A DNA stretch of 64,000 bases from an uncultured Aquimarina sp. (GCA_947501475.1 CANMWA010000001.1:372001-436000), one strand, 5' to 3'; numbered from the stretch's first letter, positions 8,856 through 19,420 are shown. Numbers and translations: made by a program. The notes: generated by a model from the sequence alone, not told the origin.

Positions 8856-9824
8856 TCAATACCCAACTTTATTACGCACACGAGTAAGTACTTGATTAGC
8901 AACTGCAGTTGCTTTTTGTGCACCAATAGCCAAAGCTTCGTCTACCTCATTAAGGTTTTCCATATAATAATTATAGCGTTCGCGTTGCGTAGCGTATTTT
9001 TTGATCAATAGCTCAAACAAAGCTTGCTTTGCATTGCCATAGCCATAATTACCTCCTAAATACTTTGTGCGCATTTCGGCTTCTTGATCTGATGTCGCGA
9101 TTAGTTTGTATAAAGCAAATACATTGCAAGTGTCAGGGTCTTTTGGATCTTCGAGTGGCGTGCTATCGGTATCGATAGACATAATCTGCTTACGCAGTTT
9201 TTTGTCGGGTAAAAATAGGTTGATGATATTCCCTTTAGATTTACTCATTTTTCCACCATCAGTCCCTGGCACATACATAGTCTCTTGTTGTACCTGTGCC
9301 TCGGGGATTACAAAAAGTTCACCCATTTGTGTATGCATGCGTGATGCAACATCACGAGTCATTTCTAGATGTTGTAATTGATCTTTGCCAACTGGTACAA
9401 TTTGGGCATCATATAATAAGATGTCTGCAGCCATCAACATAGGGTACGAAAATAATCCAGCATTTACATCCTCTAGGCGATCTGCCTTATCTTTAAAAGA
9501 ATGTGCTAATGTTAATCGTTGATACGGAAAAAAACAGCTTAGGTACCACGATAACTCGGTTACCTGTGGGATATCACTTTGCCTGTAAAAAACAGTTTTA
9601 TTAATGTCTAGCCCAAAAGCTAACCAGGTAGCAGCGGTAGAGTAGGTGTTCTCGCGCAAGGTTTTGGCATCTTTGATTTGCGTGAGCGAGTGCATATCAG
9701 CAATAAACAAAAAAGATTCATTTTGTGGCTGATTTGCCATTTCGATTGCAGGAATGATAGCTCCCAGTAGGTTTCCTAAATGTGGAGTCCCCGTACTCTG
9801 TACACCTGTTAGAATTCTGGACAT
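8856..9824 (-). CDS. trpS: Tryptophanyl-tRNA synthetase
   Basis: SRILTGVQSTGTPHLGNLLGAI; KMSKSKGN motif. Confidence 0.97.
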   Translation of the reverse strand: MSRILTGVQSTGTPHLGNLLGAIIPAIEMANQPQNESFLFIADMHSLTQIKDAKTLRENTYSTAATWLAFGLDINKTVFYRQSDIPQVTELSWYLSCFFPYQRLTLAHSFKDKADRLEDVNAGLFSYPMLMAADILLYDAQIVPVGKDQLQHLEMTRDVASRMHTQMGELFVIPEAQVQQETMYVPGTDGGKMSKSKGNIINLFLPDKKLRKQIMSIDTDSTPLEDPKDPDTCNVFALYKLIATSDQEAEMRTKYLGGNYGYGNAKQALFELLIKKYATQRERYNYYMENLNEVDEALAIGAQKATAVANQVLTRVRNKVGY

Positions 9825-9898
9825 AGTTATTTTATAATTTCACGCAAAGGTAAATTTTTTGTGCAGATAGCTCAAACCAATTGTGTATTTTTGGAATA

Positions 9899-10642
9899 AT
9901 GTTTATCATAAGGAAGATATTTATTCTACTATGGCGTGTTTGGTTTTATATCCTTATGGGTATCCCAATCATTATTATGTTTCCTATTTTGTTGGTATTT
10001 ACCTCAAGAGAGCAATGGTATCCTCAGTTTTTTGTGGTTGCTCGTTTTTGGGCTAAAATCGTATTGTATGGATCAGGGTTTTTACCTAGAGTTAGTAAAG
10101 ATGCAAAAGTTGATCGGTCAAAAAGTTACATGTTTGTGGCTAATCATACCTCGATGACCGATATTATGTTTATGCTGTATTGTGTTAAGAATCCATTTGT
10201 ATTTGTTGGCAAAAAAGAACTGGCTAAGATTCCTATTTTTGGATTTTTCTATAAACGTACATGCATATTGGTCGATCGCAATAGTCAGCGTAGTCGGAAA
10301 GAAGTATTTGATCGAGCACATGATCGATTACAAAATGGTACAAGTATCTGTATTTTCCCAGAAGGGGGTATTCCCGAAGACGAATCTATTGTTTTGGATG
10401 TTTTTAAAGATGGTGCTTTTAGATTAGCTATTGATCATCAAATCCCGATACTGCCTCTAACTTTTTTTGATAGCAAAAAACGATTTTCATATACTTTTTT
10501 TAGTGGAAGCCCTGGTCTTATGAGAGCACGTATTCATAAAGAGATTACTACAAGTAACCTAACACAAAATGATAAAAAGGCATTAAAAGAGAAAACACGT
10601 GGTATTATTTTAAAAGCTTTAGAAGAAGATCTTAATAAATAA
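9899..10642 (+). CDS. plsC: 1-acyl-sn-glycerol-3-phosphate acyltransferase family protein
   Basis: NHTSMTDI (HX4D) and FPEGG motifs. ATG at 9899 fits better than the upstream GTG. Confidence 0.85.
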   Translation: MFIIRKIFILLWRVWFYILMGIPIIIMFPILLVFTSREQWYPQFFVVARFWAKIVLYGSGFLPRVSKDAKVDRSKSYMFVANHTSMTDIMFMLYCVKNPFVFVGKKELAKIPIFGFFYKRTCILVDRNSQRSRKEVFDRAHDRLQNGTSICIFPEGGIPEDESIVLDVFKDGAFRLAIDHQIPILPLTFFDSKKRFSYTFFSGSPGLMRARIHKEITTSNLTQNDKKALKEKTRGIILKALEEDLNK

Positions 10643-10860
10643 GTATTCTTTTTTTACGTTTTTCATCTTAACACACGGTTTTAAAATAAAAACCTGAATA
10701 TCTCGCTCAATAAAGAGCAAATTTCTGAAAGTTATATAGATAATTCATAAAAAATCAACATTAAAGTAAGAATTAGACTACTAAATAGTTGGTTACAGGT
10801 ATTATTTATGTATTTTGCAGACCTAAATTGCATTTAATCTGTTTCCCCAAAATAGAATAC

Positions 10861-12831
10861 ATGAAAAAAACCTACTTTATTATACTCCTTTTTGTGAGTT
10901 CATTTTGTTTTGCGCAACAAAAGCCGTTGGATAGTATTATTCAAAAAATCAATACATCCAAAGATACCATCGCTTTTGATACTGCTATGAGCTATCTTAA
11001 GAAATTGTGGATACAAGAACAGTATGAAACAGCGCTATCTTATGAAAATCAGTTATTAGCACTTTCCAAAAAAATTAAATACGATAAAGGAACTGGAGAT
11101 GTTTATAACCAAATTGGAAATGTCTACAACCTAACTAATAAATACATTAAGGCCTTTCATAACTATGATAAAGCAGCTATTTTCTACAAAATTGCAAATC
11201 ATTTAAGAGGTATTGCCATAATTAATAACAATAAATCTACAATAGAACAAAAACAAGGTAACCTAGAAAACGCTATTAACTATTTGGTAGCCGCCAACGT
11301 GTACTTTGCCAGAGTAAATGATAGTGTGGTTTTGTCAAGTACTTATAATAATATAGGTAATGTTTATTCTGATCTTGGAGAGAATAAATTAGCAGAAGAA
11401 TATTATATCAAATCTATCATTCTTAAAAGAAAAAGTAAATCAAGAAAACTGGGAGCGTCTCTTAATAATCTGGCACTACTGTATATTAGTCTTAAAAAAC
11501 TAGATACTGCTAAAGTTTTAATTAAGGAGTCACTAGAGTTAAATAAAAAAAACAAAAAAACGGCAAGTATAGCATTAGCATATAATCGGCTTGGATCTAT
11601 AGCACTTATAAATAAAGATTATCAAAAATCTAGAAAATATTATGATTCTTCTCATGTTGCTGCTGCAAAAGCTAAGGATAGTAGGGTAGTTGCTAATGCA
11701 AAACAGCAATTAGGACTTATTGCTGTTAGAACCAAAAACTACAAACGAGCAGAAAATTTATTATCTGAAGCTAGAAAAGAATTGGTTGAACTAAAGGCAT
11801 ATCCTCTTTTGCTAACAAACTACCAGCACTCGGCAACATTAGACTCTGCTAGGCGAGATTTTAGAGAGGCGTTTGCATGGCAGAAAAAATATCAACAATT
11901 ATCTGACCAGACGACATCTGAAGAAACTACTAAAAAAATTGAACTGGCAAAAGCCCGTTTCGAATCAGAAATGGAGCAACTTCAACGTATTGATGAACAA
12001 GAAAAGAGAGAAATACAATCAAAAGAAAAAATATTTACTTATAGAATCTTTACATACATTAGTTTAGTAATTACCCTGGTAATACTAATATTTTTGATAT
12101 ATATTATTAAATCCAGAAGAGAACGAAAAAGATATGTAAAAGAGTTAAATGAATCTAATGAAGTTAAGAATAAACTGTTTTCAATCATTTCTCATGATCT
12201 TAAAAATGAAGTTCATGGCTTAGAAGGAAGCTTAAATTTATTAAAAGAAGAAACTATTTCTACAGAAGAATTTAAAGAGATAGTTCCTTTACTTGCTAAT
12301 AGAACACATCAAACTTCAATTTTATTGAATAATTTATTGAACTGGTCAAAATCGCAAATGAAAGAGCTTAATGCCAAACCAACAGCTTTTGATATCAATG
12401 AGGTGATTAGCAGTAAGTTTATCTTTTTTAAACCCAAAGCGTTACAAAAAGATATTAAACTTAATAATAAATTAGATCCTACAATGGTTTTTGCAGACAA
12501 AGATATGTTTGCTATTGTATCTCAAAACCTAATTGCTAATGCCATAAAATTTTGTAATCCCGGAGATTCAATAACATTGCTTTCAAAAGAAAAAGAACAA
12601 TATTATGAGATTTGTTTTGAAGACACCGGAGTTGGTATAGAAGAAGAGAATATCAACAAACTTTTTGCAGAAGATACGTTTACTACAACAGGAACTCAAC
12701 AAGAAACTGGTACAGGACTTGGACTTAGAATCTGCAAGGAGCTTATAGAACTTAATCAAGGTGAGATTATGGTGAAAAGTATAGCTGGAAAAGGAAGTAG
12801 TTTTTGCATAACCTTACCCAAAGTAGCATAA
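10861..12831 (+). CDS. TPR-containing sensor histidine kinase
   Basis: Signal peptide from MKKTYFIILLFVSS; TPRs; TM; FSIISHDLKNEV H-box; ATPase motifs DTGVGIEEENI and GTGLGLRICKELIELNQG. Confidence 0.9.
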   Translation: MKKTYFIILLFVSSFCFAQQKPLDSIIQKINTSKDTIAFDTAMSYLKKLWIQEQYETALSYENQLLALSKKIKYDKGTGDVYNQIGNVYNLTNKYIKAFHNYDKAAIFYKIANHLRGIAIINNNKSTIEQKQGNLENAINYLVAANVYFARVNDSVVLSSTYNNIGNVYSDLGENKLAEEYYIKSIILKRKSKSRKLGASLNNLALLYISLKKLDTAKVLIKESLELNKKNKKTASIALAYNRLGSIALINKDYQKSRKYYDSSHVAAAKAKDSRVVANAKQQLGLIAVRTKNYKRAENLLSEARKELVELKAYPLLLTNYQHSATLDSARRDFREAFAWQKKYQQLSDQTTSEETTKKIELAKARFESEMEQLQRIDEQEKREIQSKEKIFTYRIFTYISLVITLVILIFLIYIIKSRRERKRYVKELNESNEVKNKLFSIISHDLKNEVHGLEGSLNLLKEETISTEEFKEIVPLLANRTHQTSILLNNLLNWSKSQMKELNAKPTAFDINEVISSKFIFFKPKALQKDIKLNNKLDPTMVFADKDMFAIVSQNLIANAIKFCNPGDSITLLSKEKEQYYEICFEDTGVGIEEENINKLFAEDTFTTTGTQQETGTGLGLRICKELIELNQGEIMVKSIAGKGSSFCITLPKVA

Positions 12832-12849
12832 AATTAATAAATTAAAAAC

Positions 12850-12879
12850 AAAAGCCGTTACTCCCCAGTAACGGCTTTT
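12850..12879. terminator. Bidirectional terminator between convergent genes
   Basis: aaaagccgttact cccc agtaacggctttt. Confidence 0.85.
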
Positions 12880-12918
12880 CTCATCATTGCATCTATATGG
12901 CAATAATTTTCTAAACAA

Positions 12919-14430
12919 CTAAAATTTTATACTTACCCCGGTGTATACACCAAAATAGTATGGTTTAAAATCTTCGGTATTACCTTCAAAGGCATTAAAT
13001 TGATATTTAAAAATAGGTTCTAGATTGATCTGAAATTGATCAGAGAGCTTATAATCTAACCCTAGCCCTATATTACCACTAAAACTCACTTCGTTTAAGT
13101 TATTGGCTTGGCCAATCTCGGTTTCAAAATCCCCAGCCTCTATAGAAATCTCATTATCCTGTAAGAATAATGTACTCATTCCTCCAATCATATTAACACC
13201 AAGTTTTTTGTTTACCAAAGCATATTTCATTTCTAACGGAACCTCGAGGTAGTTAATTTTTTGGTTTAATAACCCAATATTTTGGCCTTGGTTTATAGCA
13301 TCTCTATTAATACCTGAATTGCCTAGGTCTATAGGTTTTGTAAAATCTGAAACCAAAATAGCTTGGGCATTAGAATTGTAATCAATGCTTTGTATGTTTC
13401 GACCTCTTACTGAAGCCGAGAAACCAACATCTTCGGTATTATAACTTAGATCAACTCGATTTACCCCAGAACGAATACTTAATTTATTATTTATAGCATA
13501 AGATACCTGTATCCCATAACTAAGATTAACCTGTCCGTTTTTGTTGTTATCAGCAAACTGGCTATCAATAGACGATCCATTACCAATTGCATCATAATAT
13601 ACTGGAGCTATATTAGGAGCTATATTCCATTTTTTTGAAGAGGTTGTTTCTTCAACAATAGCTTCTTCCTCTTCAGGAATAGCATCAAAAATAGATTTCT
13701 TGTTTTCTTGATCTTCTAGGACTTTATTTTCGTCTAATGTGCTATCTTTTTTTTCTGAAGGATCAGTGGTATTATTTTCTGCAATAGAAGTGGTGTTAAA
13801 TTCACTGTTTTGGTTTGTAGGTGTTTTAAAGAGCTGATCCCCTTTTTCTGAAGGTGTACTATCAGAAGATGTACTAGTAGTAGTTGTTGTTTTATCCTCC
13901 AAAATAGCATTGGTATAAGGATCAGATCCAACAGGTGTCATTATATCTGCATCATTTTTAGGTTGTTTTTCTTTTTGACTAAAAGCCACTAAACTCTCAC
14001 CTTTTTGATCACTTGTAGCGTTAGAGTTGTTGCTTTGACCCTCTAAAGAAGTTGTAGTTGTGTTATTGTTTTTTTGAGTAATAGGATATGATTCTTTTTC
14101 TTTTGCATCGACAATTTGCGAATCTGTAGCATCAGTTACTTCAATAAATTGCTCAGCATTAGGTTGGTTAGTCTCTTCATTATCGGTGGTAACAATTACA
14201 GGTTTAGGAATAATAGGGTTTTGAGTATAAGAAACATATCCTATACTTAAAAGCACAGCTATTAATGCCGCTACTCCTGCAACTCTATACCAAATAGGAA
14301 AGATTATAGCACGTTTACGACCATTATTTTGGCGTGCTTTGATTTTTTTCCAAACCGAATTATTAGGAGTAACTTCAAAATCCTTGAATTTTTCCTGAAA
14401 TAATCGGTCTATATTTTTTTTATCATTCAT
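12919..14430 (-). CDS. Anti-sigma-like N-terminus, TM helix, Ser/Thr/Asn-rich linker and C-terminal OM beta-barrel
   Basis: MNDKKNIDRLFQEKFKDFEVTPNNSVWKKIKAR + TM (VAGVAALIAVLLSIGYV) + low-complexity linker + porin-like strands ending in GVSIKF; overlaps the sigma gene by 4 nt. Confidence 0.7.
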   Translation of the reverse strand: MNDKKNIDRLFQEKFKDFEVTPNNSVWKKIKARQNNGRKRAIIFPIWYRVAGVAALIAVLLSIGYVSYTQNPIIPKPVIVTTDNEETNQPNAEQFIEVTDATDSQIVDAKEKESYPITQKNNNTTTTSLEGQSNNSNATSDQKGESLVAFSQKEKQPKNDADIMTPVGSDPYTNAILEDKTTTTTSTSSDSTPSEKGDQLFKTPTNQNSEFNTTSIAENNTTDPSEKKDSTLDENKVLEDQENKKSIFDAIPEEEEAIVEETTSSKKWNIAPNIAPVYYDAIGNGSSIDSQFADNNKNGQVNLSYGIQVSYAINNKLSIRSGVNRVDLSYNTEDVGFSASVRGRNIQSIDYNSNAQAILVSDFTKPIDLGNSGINRDAINQGQNIGLLNQKINYLEVPLEMKYALVNKKLGVNMIGGMSTLFLQDNEISIEAGDFETEIGQANNLNEVSFSGNIGLGLDYKLSDQFQINLEPIFKYQFNAFEGNTEDFKPYYFGVYTGVSIKF

Positions 14431-14978
14431 CTTCGGCCTTCAATTGATCGAACATAAAGTTCTTTATTGGTTTCTAGTTTTTCTTTTAATATATACCTAG
14501 CTCTAGCCAGATTTGATTTAGAAGTTCCTATAGATATCTCTAGCATTTCTGCAACTTCTTTATGCGAATACCCATCTAGTACATAAAGGTTAAAAACCAA
14601 TCGATAACGATCGGGTAATTGCTGTATAATACTTAAGAGGTAATCTAGAGAGATTTCTTCCTCGCTTATTTCTACTGCTATATCTTCAATTTGTTCTTCA
14701 TTAACGATTTCAAAAACTTTTTGTTTCCTATATTTTTGCAATGCAGTATTTATAGTTACTCGTTTTATCCATCCTTCAAAAGAGCCAGTATTTTTATATT
14801 GATTTATTTTATCAAAAATGGTTATAAAAGCATCTTGCAAAGTGTCTTCTGCGCTCGAATAATCACTTGAATATTTCAAACAAATAGAAAACAACTTGCT
14901 ACAATACAATCGATACAATTGTTCTTGCGCTTTGGCATTTTTTTTCTTGCACCTTTTTATTAGTTGTTCTAAACCCAC
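14427..14978 (-). CDS. RNA polymerase ECF-type sigma-70 factor
   Basis: Region 2 SSAEDTLQDAFITIFDKINQYKNTGSFEGWIKRVTINTALQKYRK; region 4 LPDRYRLVFNLYVLDGYSHKEVAEMLEISIGTSKSNLARAR. Confidence 0.95.
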   Translation of the reverse strand: MGLEQLIKRCKKKNAKAQEQLYRLYCSKLFSICLKYSSDYSSAEDTLQDAFITIFDKINQYKNTGSFEGWIKRVTINTALQKYRKQKVFEIVNEEQIEDIAVEISEEEISLDYLLSIIQQLPDRYRLVFNLYVLDGYSHKEVAEMLEISIGTSKSNLARARYILKEKLETNKELYVRSIEGRR

Positions 14979-15002
14979 TAATAATTCGTTTTGTTTTAAT
15001 TA

Positions 15003-15419
15003 TTATTCTAATACTACTGGGACTTCAATGGTTAAAAATTTATTATTTTGACTGTCATCTCTCCCTTTCCAGAATCTAAAAATATAAGAATCTTCTTGAC
15101 CTACAATAAAATTAAATGATTCTTTAACAATATCAACTCGTTCTTTACAATCACCTTGGTCAATAAATATATTCACTAGAGTAATTGTTTGCTCGTTTCC
15201 GATGCTAGAGTATTGATATTTATAGAAACTATAGCATGTAGATTTTTTAAAAAAAGAAGTTGTTATCGTTACAGTATCCCCATAAAAAAATTGATCAGGA
15301 ATTTCCACTTCTTCAATAGCAACTGCTTCAAAAAAGAAAGGGGTATTATCATCATCATTTAAACATCCAGTAATGATAATTAAAAGAAAAAAAATTAAAG
15401 CGATTTTTATTTTTCTCAT
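15003..15419 (-). CDS. Hypothetical lipoprotein
   Basis: MRKIKIALIFFLLIIITGCLNDDDN lipobox; 24 bp upstream of the sigma gene on the same strand. Confidence 0.6.
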   Translation of the reverse strand: MRKIKIALIFFLLIIITGCLNDDDNTPFFFEAVAIEEVEIPDQFFYGDTVTITTSFFKKSTCYSFYKYQYSSIGNEQTITLVNIFIDQGDCKERVDIVKESFNFIVGQEDSYIFRFWKGRDDSQNNKFLTIEVPVVLE

Positions 15420-15620
15420 TTTGAGAGATACCACAATTCTATACATTATTTAGATGATAAATCTATAAAAGGTTGCGTAGGTTTAATGATTCATTTATGA
15501 TCTAAATTTAAGAAAAGAGGTAAAAATAAGTTCTGAATCTTCGACTATCTAAACATCCAGAACTATGCCAGGTTGTTTTTAAACTATAATTGTACACACA
15601 ATCTAAATTTTAAAATTATA

Positions 15621-16673
15621 ATGAAAACAAAAACCTATTTATTAGTATTAATGGCAATTTTAACTTTTTCCTGTAGTAAGGATGATGGCGAAGATCAGCT
15701 TGTTGAACAGTTTGACTATTTGGAAATTAATTCTTCAGAATTTTCAAAGATTACCGAGAAGATAAAAGAAGAAATTGAAATTCTTGACGAAAGTCTAAAG
15801 AAGGAAGATTTTGAATCAATTAATAAAATAATAGAAGAATACTCTAACAATAAGATTGTTGATAGAGATTTCAAATCTATGTTAATGATTTATAATGAAG
15901 CATTAAAAGAAAAAGATGACGAAACAAGGTTAAAGTATTATCTTAAAAATTATAGTAATTTTTTGGATTATGATAAACAATTAGACCTTGTAGTGCTTAA
16001 AATTATACCAGAAGAAGCGGCTTTACTTAGCTCAAAAGGGTTAATCAAAATGGATGAAAAAATAATTCAGTTAAGTTTTGAGAGCAAGAAAACTATTGAA
16101 AATGGAGATGATAATTTGATTGCAACTCTTTCTGAAATTACAAAATCAACTAAAAATATTACTGTAGAATATTTTGAAAAAGAATTTGTACTTGGAGATA
16201 ATCAACAAAAGATTAAGCATACATGGAGAATTGAAGTAGAATATCCACTTAGTTATCCAAGAAGAGGTAAATATCATATTATAGGAACGAATATGATTAT
16301 TTTACATATTTTCCGAGGGATTTTCATTAGAGAATATACTTATCATGTACAAGGGCATATACAGCCATTTTATAATTATGACCCTATAACGGCACCTTCC
16401 ATAAGATGTAGAGCAAGTTATCAGCATACAGCGAATGATAGTGATTTCTCAGTAAAATATGGCTCATCAAGTTTTGGTAACTATAGTAACTTACATGTGA
16501 TTAGAACTCCAAGAGGCAGAATTCACTTACGACGTCTTCGCAAAAAACTAGATATTGCAGATGATCTTACAGTTACAAGTCATTTTAAAATAACATATCC
16601 AGATGGTTATGTTTTTGAAAGTTCGTTTTCTAATGATAAACCTAAAACAGACGATATTCCTATTTTTGATTAA
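15621..16673 (+). CDS. Hypothetical lipoprotein
   Basis: MKTKTYLLVLMAILTFSCSKDDGED lipobox; 350 aa. Confidence 0.6.
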   Translation: MKTKTYLLVLMAILTFSCSKDDGEDQLVEQFDYLEINSSEFSKITEKIKEEIEILDESLKKEDFESINKIIEEYSNNKIVDRDFKSMLMIYNEALKEKDDETRLKYYLKNYSNFLDYDKQLDLVVLKIIPEEAALLSSKGLIKMDEKIIQLSFESKKTIENGDDNLIATLSEITKSTKNITVEYFEKEFVLGDNQQKIKHTWRIEVEYPLSYPRRGKYHIIGTNMIILHIFRGIFIREYTYHVQGHIQPFYNYDPITAPSIRCRASYQHTANDSDFSVKYGSSSFGNYSNLHVIRTPRGRIHLRRLRKKLDIADDLTVTSHFKITYPDGYVFESSFSNDKPKTDDIPIFD

Positions 16674-16698
16674 ATAGAATAGGGGATATTTTAAAAAT

Positions 16699-16727
16699 AA
16701 AAAAGAGAGCCAAAAGCTCTCTTTTTT
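16699..16727. terminator. Bidirectional terminator
   Basis: aaaaaagagagc caaaa gctctctttttt between convergent genes. Confidence 0.85.
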
Positions 16728-16752
16728 TATTATTATAAAATATATAAGGAAT

Positions 16753-17790
16753 CTACCCTTTCGCAATTTTTATAGCTTCCTTGATTTTTTCTTCAAGTTC
16801 TTCCATAAGTTCTGGATTATCATTGAGTAAGGATTTTACGGCATCTCGCCCTTGACCTAGTTTGGTGTCTTGATAGCTAAACCATGATCCACTTTTCTTT
16901 ATAATTTCATAGTCTACACCTATATCAATGATTTCTCCATTTTTAGAAATACCTTCTCCATACATAATATCAAATTCTGCAGTTCTAAATGGTGGAGCAA
17001 CTTTGTTTTTTACAACTTTAACTCGGGTTTTATTTCCTTGTACTTCGCTATTGCTATCTTTTATCTGTGTAGAACGACGAATATCTAAACGTACAGATGC
17101 ATAAAATTTTAATGCATTACCACCAGTCGTTGTTTCGGGATTACCGAACATTACCCCGATTTTTTCACGAAGTTGATTGATAAAGATAACCGTACAGTTA
17201 GTCTTACTAATCGAGCTGGTTAATTTTCTAAGCGCTTGTGACATCAATCGGGCATGTAGCCCCATTTTAGAATCTCCCATCTCGCCTTCGATCTCACTTT
17301 TAGGAGTCAGTGCTGCTACAGAATCAATTACAATAATATCAATAGCTCCTGACCGTATTAAATTATCTGTAATTTCTAAAGCTTGTTCACCATGATCTGG
17401 TTGTGAAATAATTAAATCATCAATATCAACACCTAATTTTTCTGCATAAAAACGATCAAAAGCATGTTCTGCATCAATAAAAGCAGCAATACCACCTGCT
17501 TTTTGAGCTTGAGCAATAGCATGCAAGGTAAGTGTGGTTTTACCAGAAGATTCTGGCCCATAAATTTCAACAACTCTACCTCTGGGATAACCGCCAACAC
17601 CTAAAGCTAAATCTAGACCAAGTGATCCAGTAGGAATAACATCTACCTCTACAATTGCACTGTCACTCATTTTCATTACAGTACCCTTTCCGTAGGCTTT
17701 ATCTAATTTATCTAAAGTTAGTTTTAAGGCTTTTAATTTTGCGTCTTTCTCTGTACTCATTTGTTGTTCAAATATATCGGGATTTGACAT
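16753..17790 (-). CDS. recA: Recombinase RecA
   Basis: [20 protein letters not shown] Walker [37 protein letters not shown]. Confidence 0.98.
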   Translation of the reverse strand: MSNPDIFEQQMSTEKDAKLKALKLTLDKLDKAYGKGTVMKMSDSAIVEVDVIPTGSLGLDLALGVGGYPRGRVVEIYGPESSGKTTLTLHAIAQAQKAGGIAAFIDAEHAFDRFYAEKLGVDIDDLIISQPDHGEQALEITDNLIRSGAIDIIVIDSVAALTPKSEIEGEMGDSKMGLHARLMSQALRKLTSSISKTNCTVIFINQLREKIGVMFGNPETTTGGNALKFYASVRLDIRRSTQIKDSNSEVQGNKTRVKVVKNKVAPPFRTAEFDIMYGEGISKNGEIIDIGVDYEIIKKSGSWFSYQDTKLGQGRDAVKSLLNDNPELMEELEEKIKEAIKIAKG

Positions 17791-18092
17791 TTTTATAATA
17801 AACTTTTTGCTAAAGTACTATTTCTTTTTGTAGATATGATATGGATTCTAAATTGGTTATTAACAACAAAAACACAGCTATAATAGGCTGAGATTTTGAA
17901 TGATGAAAACGATGTATGGGTAGGTTAGATTTTTAATTTCAACTCCTCTCCTTATAATAAACCACTCAAAATTAATTCTGATTTGTCAAACTTTTTCAAT
18001 AAAAAGATTTTCTATATGAAGCGCAACCATTTTATCTTTTAGGCATCTATAAACAAAAGCAAACTTGAACAAAAACAGAAAGAAGGTGAAAA

Positions 18093-18179
18093 ATGAAATT
18101 TCTTAAAAGGGTCATTAGACACAATCTTGATGGCTGCACAATTGCTAATCTTAGTAATTGTATGGTTGAAGGAGGCTAG
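18093..18179 (+). CDS. Possible small ORF (28 aa)
   Basis: MKFLKRVIRHNLDGCTIANLSNCMVEGG*; its stop overlaps a long stem that is followed directly by a terminator. Confidence 0.3.
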   Translation: MKFLKRVIRHNLDGCTIANLSNCMVEGG

Positions 18180-18229
18180 CTTCGTTATTATATTTTTTAG
18201 TCGTTAAATTAATTAATAACGAATTAGCC
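18174..18229 (+). repeat. Long inverted repeat (GGCTA-TTCGTTATTA / TAATAACGAA-TTAGCC)
   Basis: ggctagcttcgttatta ... taataacgaattagcc. Confidence 0.6.
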
Positions 18230-18265
18230 AAAAAATGCCTTGAATATTTATTCAAGGCATTTTTT
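18230..18265 (+). terminator. Intrinsic terminator
   Basis: aaaaaatgccttgaa tattta ttcaaggcatttttt followed by T-run, with no annotated + strand gene upstream. Confidence 0.8.
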
Positions 18266-18338
18266 TTATAATCTCTTCATGATTCGTATTTTTGTCAAAA
18301 TATTGAATTCTTTTTTTAACTTAAAACATTAGTATAGC

Positions 18339-19376
18339 ATGCAACTGTACAATAAATTAAGTGCAAAAGAAAGAGCAGCACTCATAGACGAGGCAGGTAC
18401 AGACCGTCTCACGCTTTCTTTCTATCAATATGCACATATCGGTAATACCGAAATCTTTAGAAATCACCTTTTTATTCATTGGAACGAACTTGATGTTCTG
18501 GGCAGAATTTATGTAGCTCATGAAGGGATTAATGCCCAGTTATCTGTTCCGGCACCAAATTTTAAAGCTTTTAAAGAGCACCTCGATAGTATTTCTTTTC
18601 TAGAAAATGTACGCCTTAATATAGCCAGAGAACAAGATATTAAATCCTTTCTAAAATTAAAGGTAAAAGTTAGGCACAAGATAGTTGCAGACGGACTTAA
18701 TGATGATACTTTTGATGTTACCAATAAAGGTGTGCATGTAGATGCAACAAAATTTAATCAATTGATCGAAGACCCAGACACCGTTTTGGTAGATATGCGT
18801 AATCATTACGAAAGTGAGATCGGGCATTTTAAAGGAGCAGTGACTCCCGATGTTGATACGTTTAGAGATTCTCTTGATATTATCGAAGAAGACCTTAAAG
18901 ATCATAAAGAAGATAAAAAATTGGTAATGTATTGTACTGGTGGGATACGATGCGAGAAAGCCAGTGCATATTATAAACACAAAGGATTTAAAAATGTGTT
19001 TCAGCTAGAAGGCGGAATTATAGAATACGCCAGACAAGTTGAAGAAAAAGGTTTAGAAAATAAGTTTTTAGGTAAAAATTTTGTTTTTGACCACCGTAGA
19101 GCAGAACGCATATCAGGAGATGTGATTTCTAATTGCCACCAATGTGGGAAATCTTGTGATACACATGTAAATTGTGAAAACGAAGCCTGTCATTTATTAT
19201 TTATCCAATGTGAAGATTGTGCAACAGCAATGGAAAATTGTTGTTCTACAGCATGTAAAGAAATAAACCGTTTGCCTTTTGAAGAACAAAAAGCATTACG
19301 TAGTGGCCAAGGAAACAGTAATAAAATCTTTAAAAAAGGACGCTCTGAAGCTCTGAAATATAAGCGACAACAGTAA
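18339..19376 (+). CDS. trhO: tRNA uridine(34) hydroxylase / rhodanese-like protein
   Basis: VLVDMRNHYESEIGHFKGA and VMYCTGGIRCEKASAYYKHKGFKNVFQLEGGI rhodanese motif; Cys-rich C-terminus; YceA-like architecture. Confidence 0.92.
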   Translation: MQLYNKLSAKERAALIDEAGTDRLTLSFYQYAHIGNTEIFRNHLFIHWNELDVLGRIYVAHEGINAQLSVPAPNFKAFKEHLDSISFLENVRLNIAREQDIKSFLKLKVKVRHKIVADGLNDDTFDVTNKGVHVDATKFNQLIEDPDTVLVDMRNHYESEIGHFKGAVTPDVDTFRDSLDIIEEDLKDHKEDKKLVMYCTGGIRCEKASAYYKHKGFKNVFQLEGGIIEYARQVEEKGLENKFLGKNFVFDHRRAERISGDVISNCHQCGKSCDTHVNCENEACHLLFIQCEDCATAMENCCSTACKEINRLPFEEQKALRSGQGNSNKIFKKGRSEALKYKRQQ

Positions 19377-19382
19377 AATATT

Positions 19383-19420
19383 AAAGATACTATGTAGATA
19401 ATTTTTTTCATAGTATCTTT
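19383..19420 (+). terminator. Terminator-like hairpin after trhO
   Basis: aaagatactatg ... catagtatcttt. Confidence 0.65.

Noticed and set aside
18093-18265. Classical amino-acid attenuator
   Set aside because: The peptide has no run of a regulatory amino acid, and trhO is not an amino-acid biosynthesis gene; kept only as an orphan sORF/structured element.
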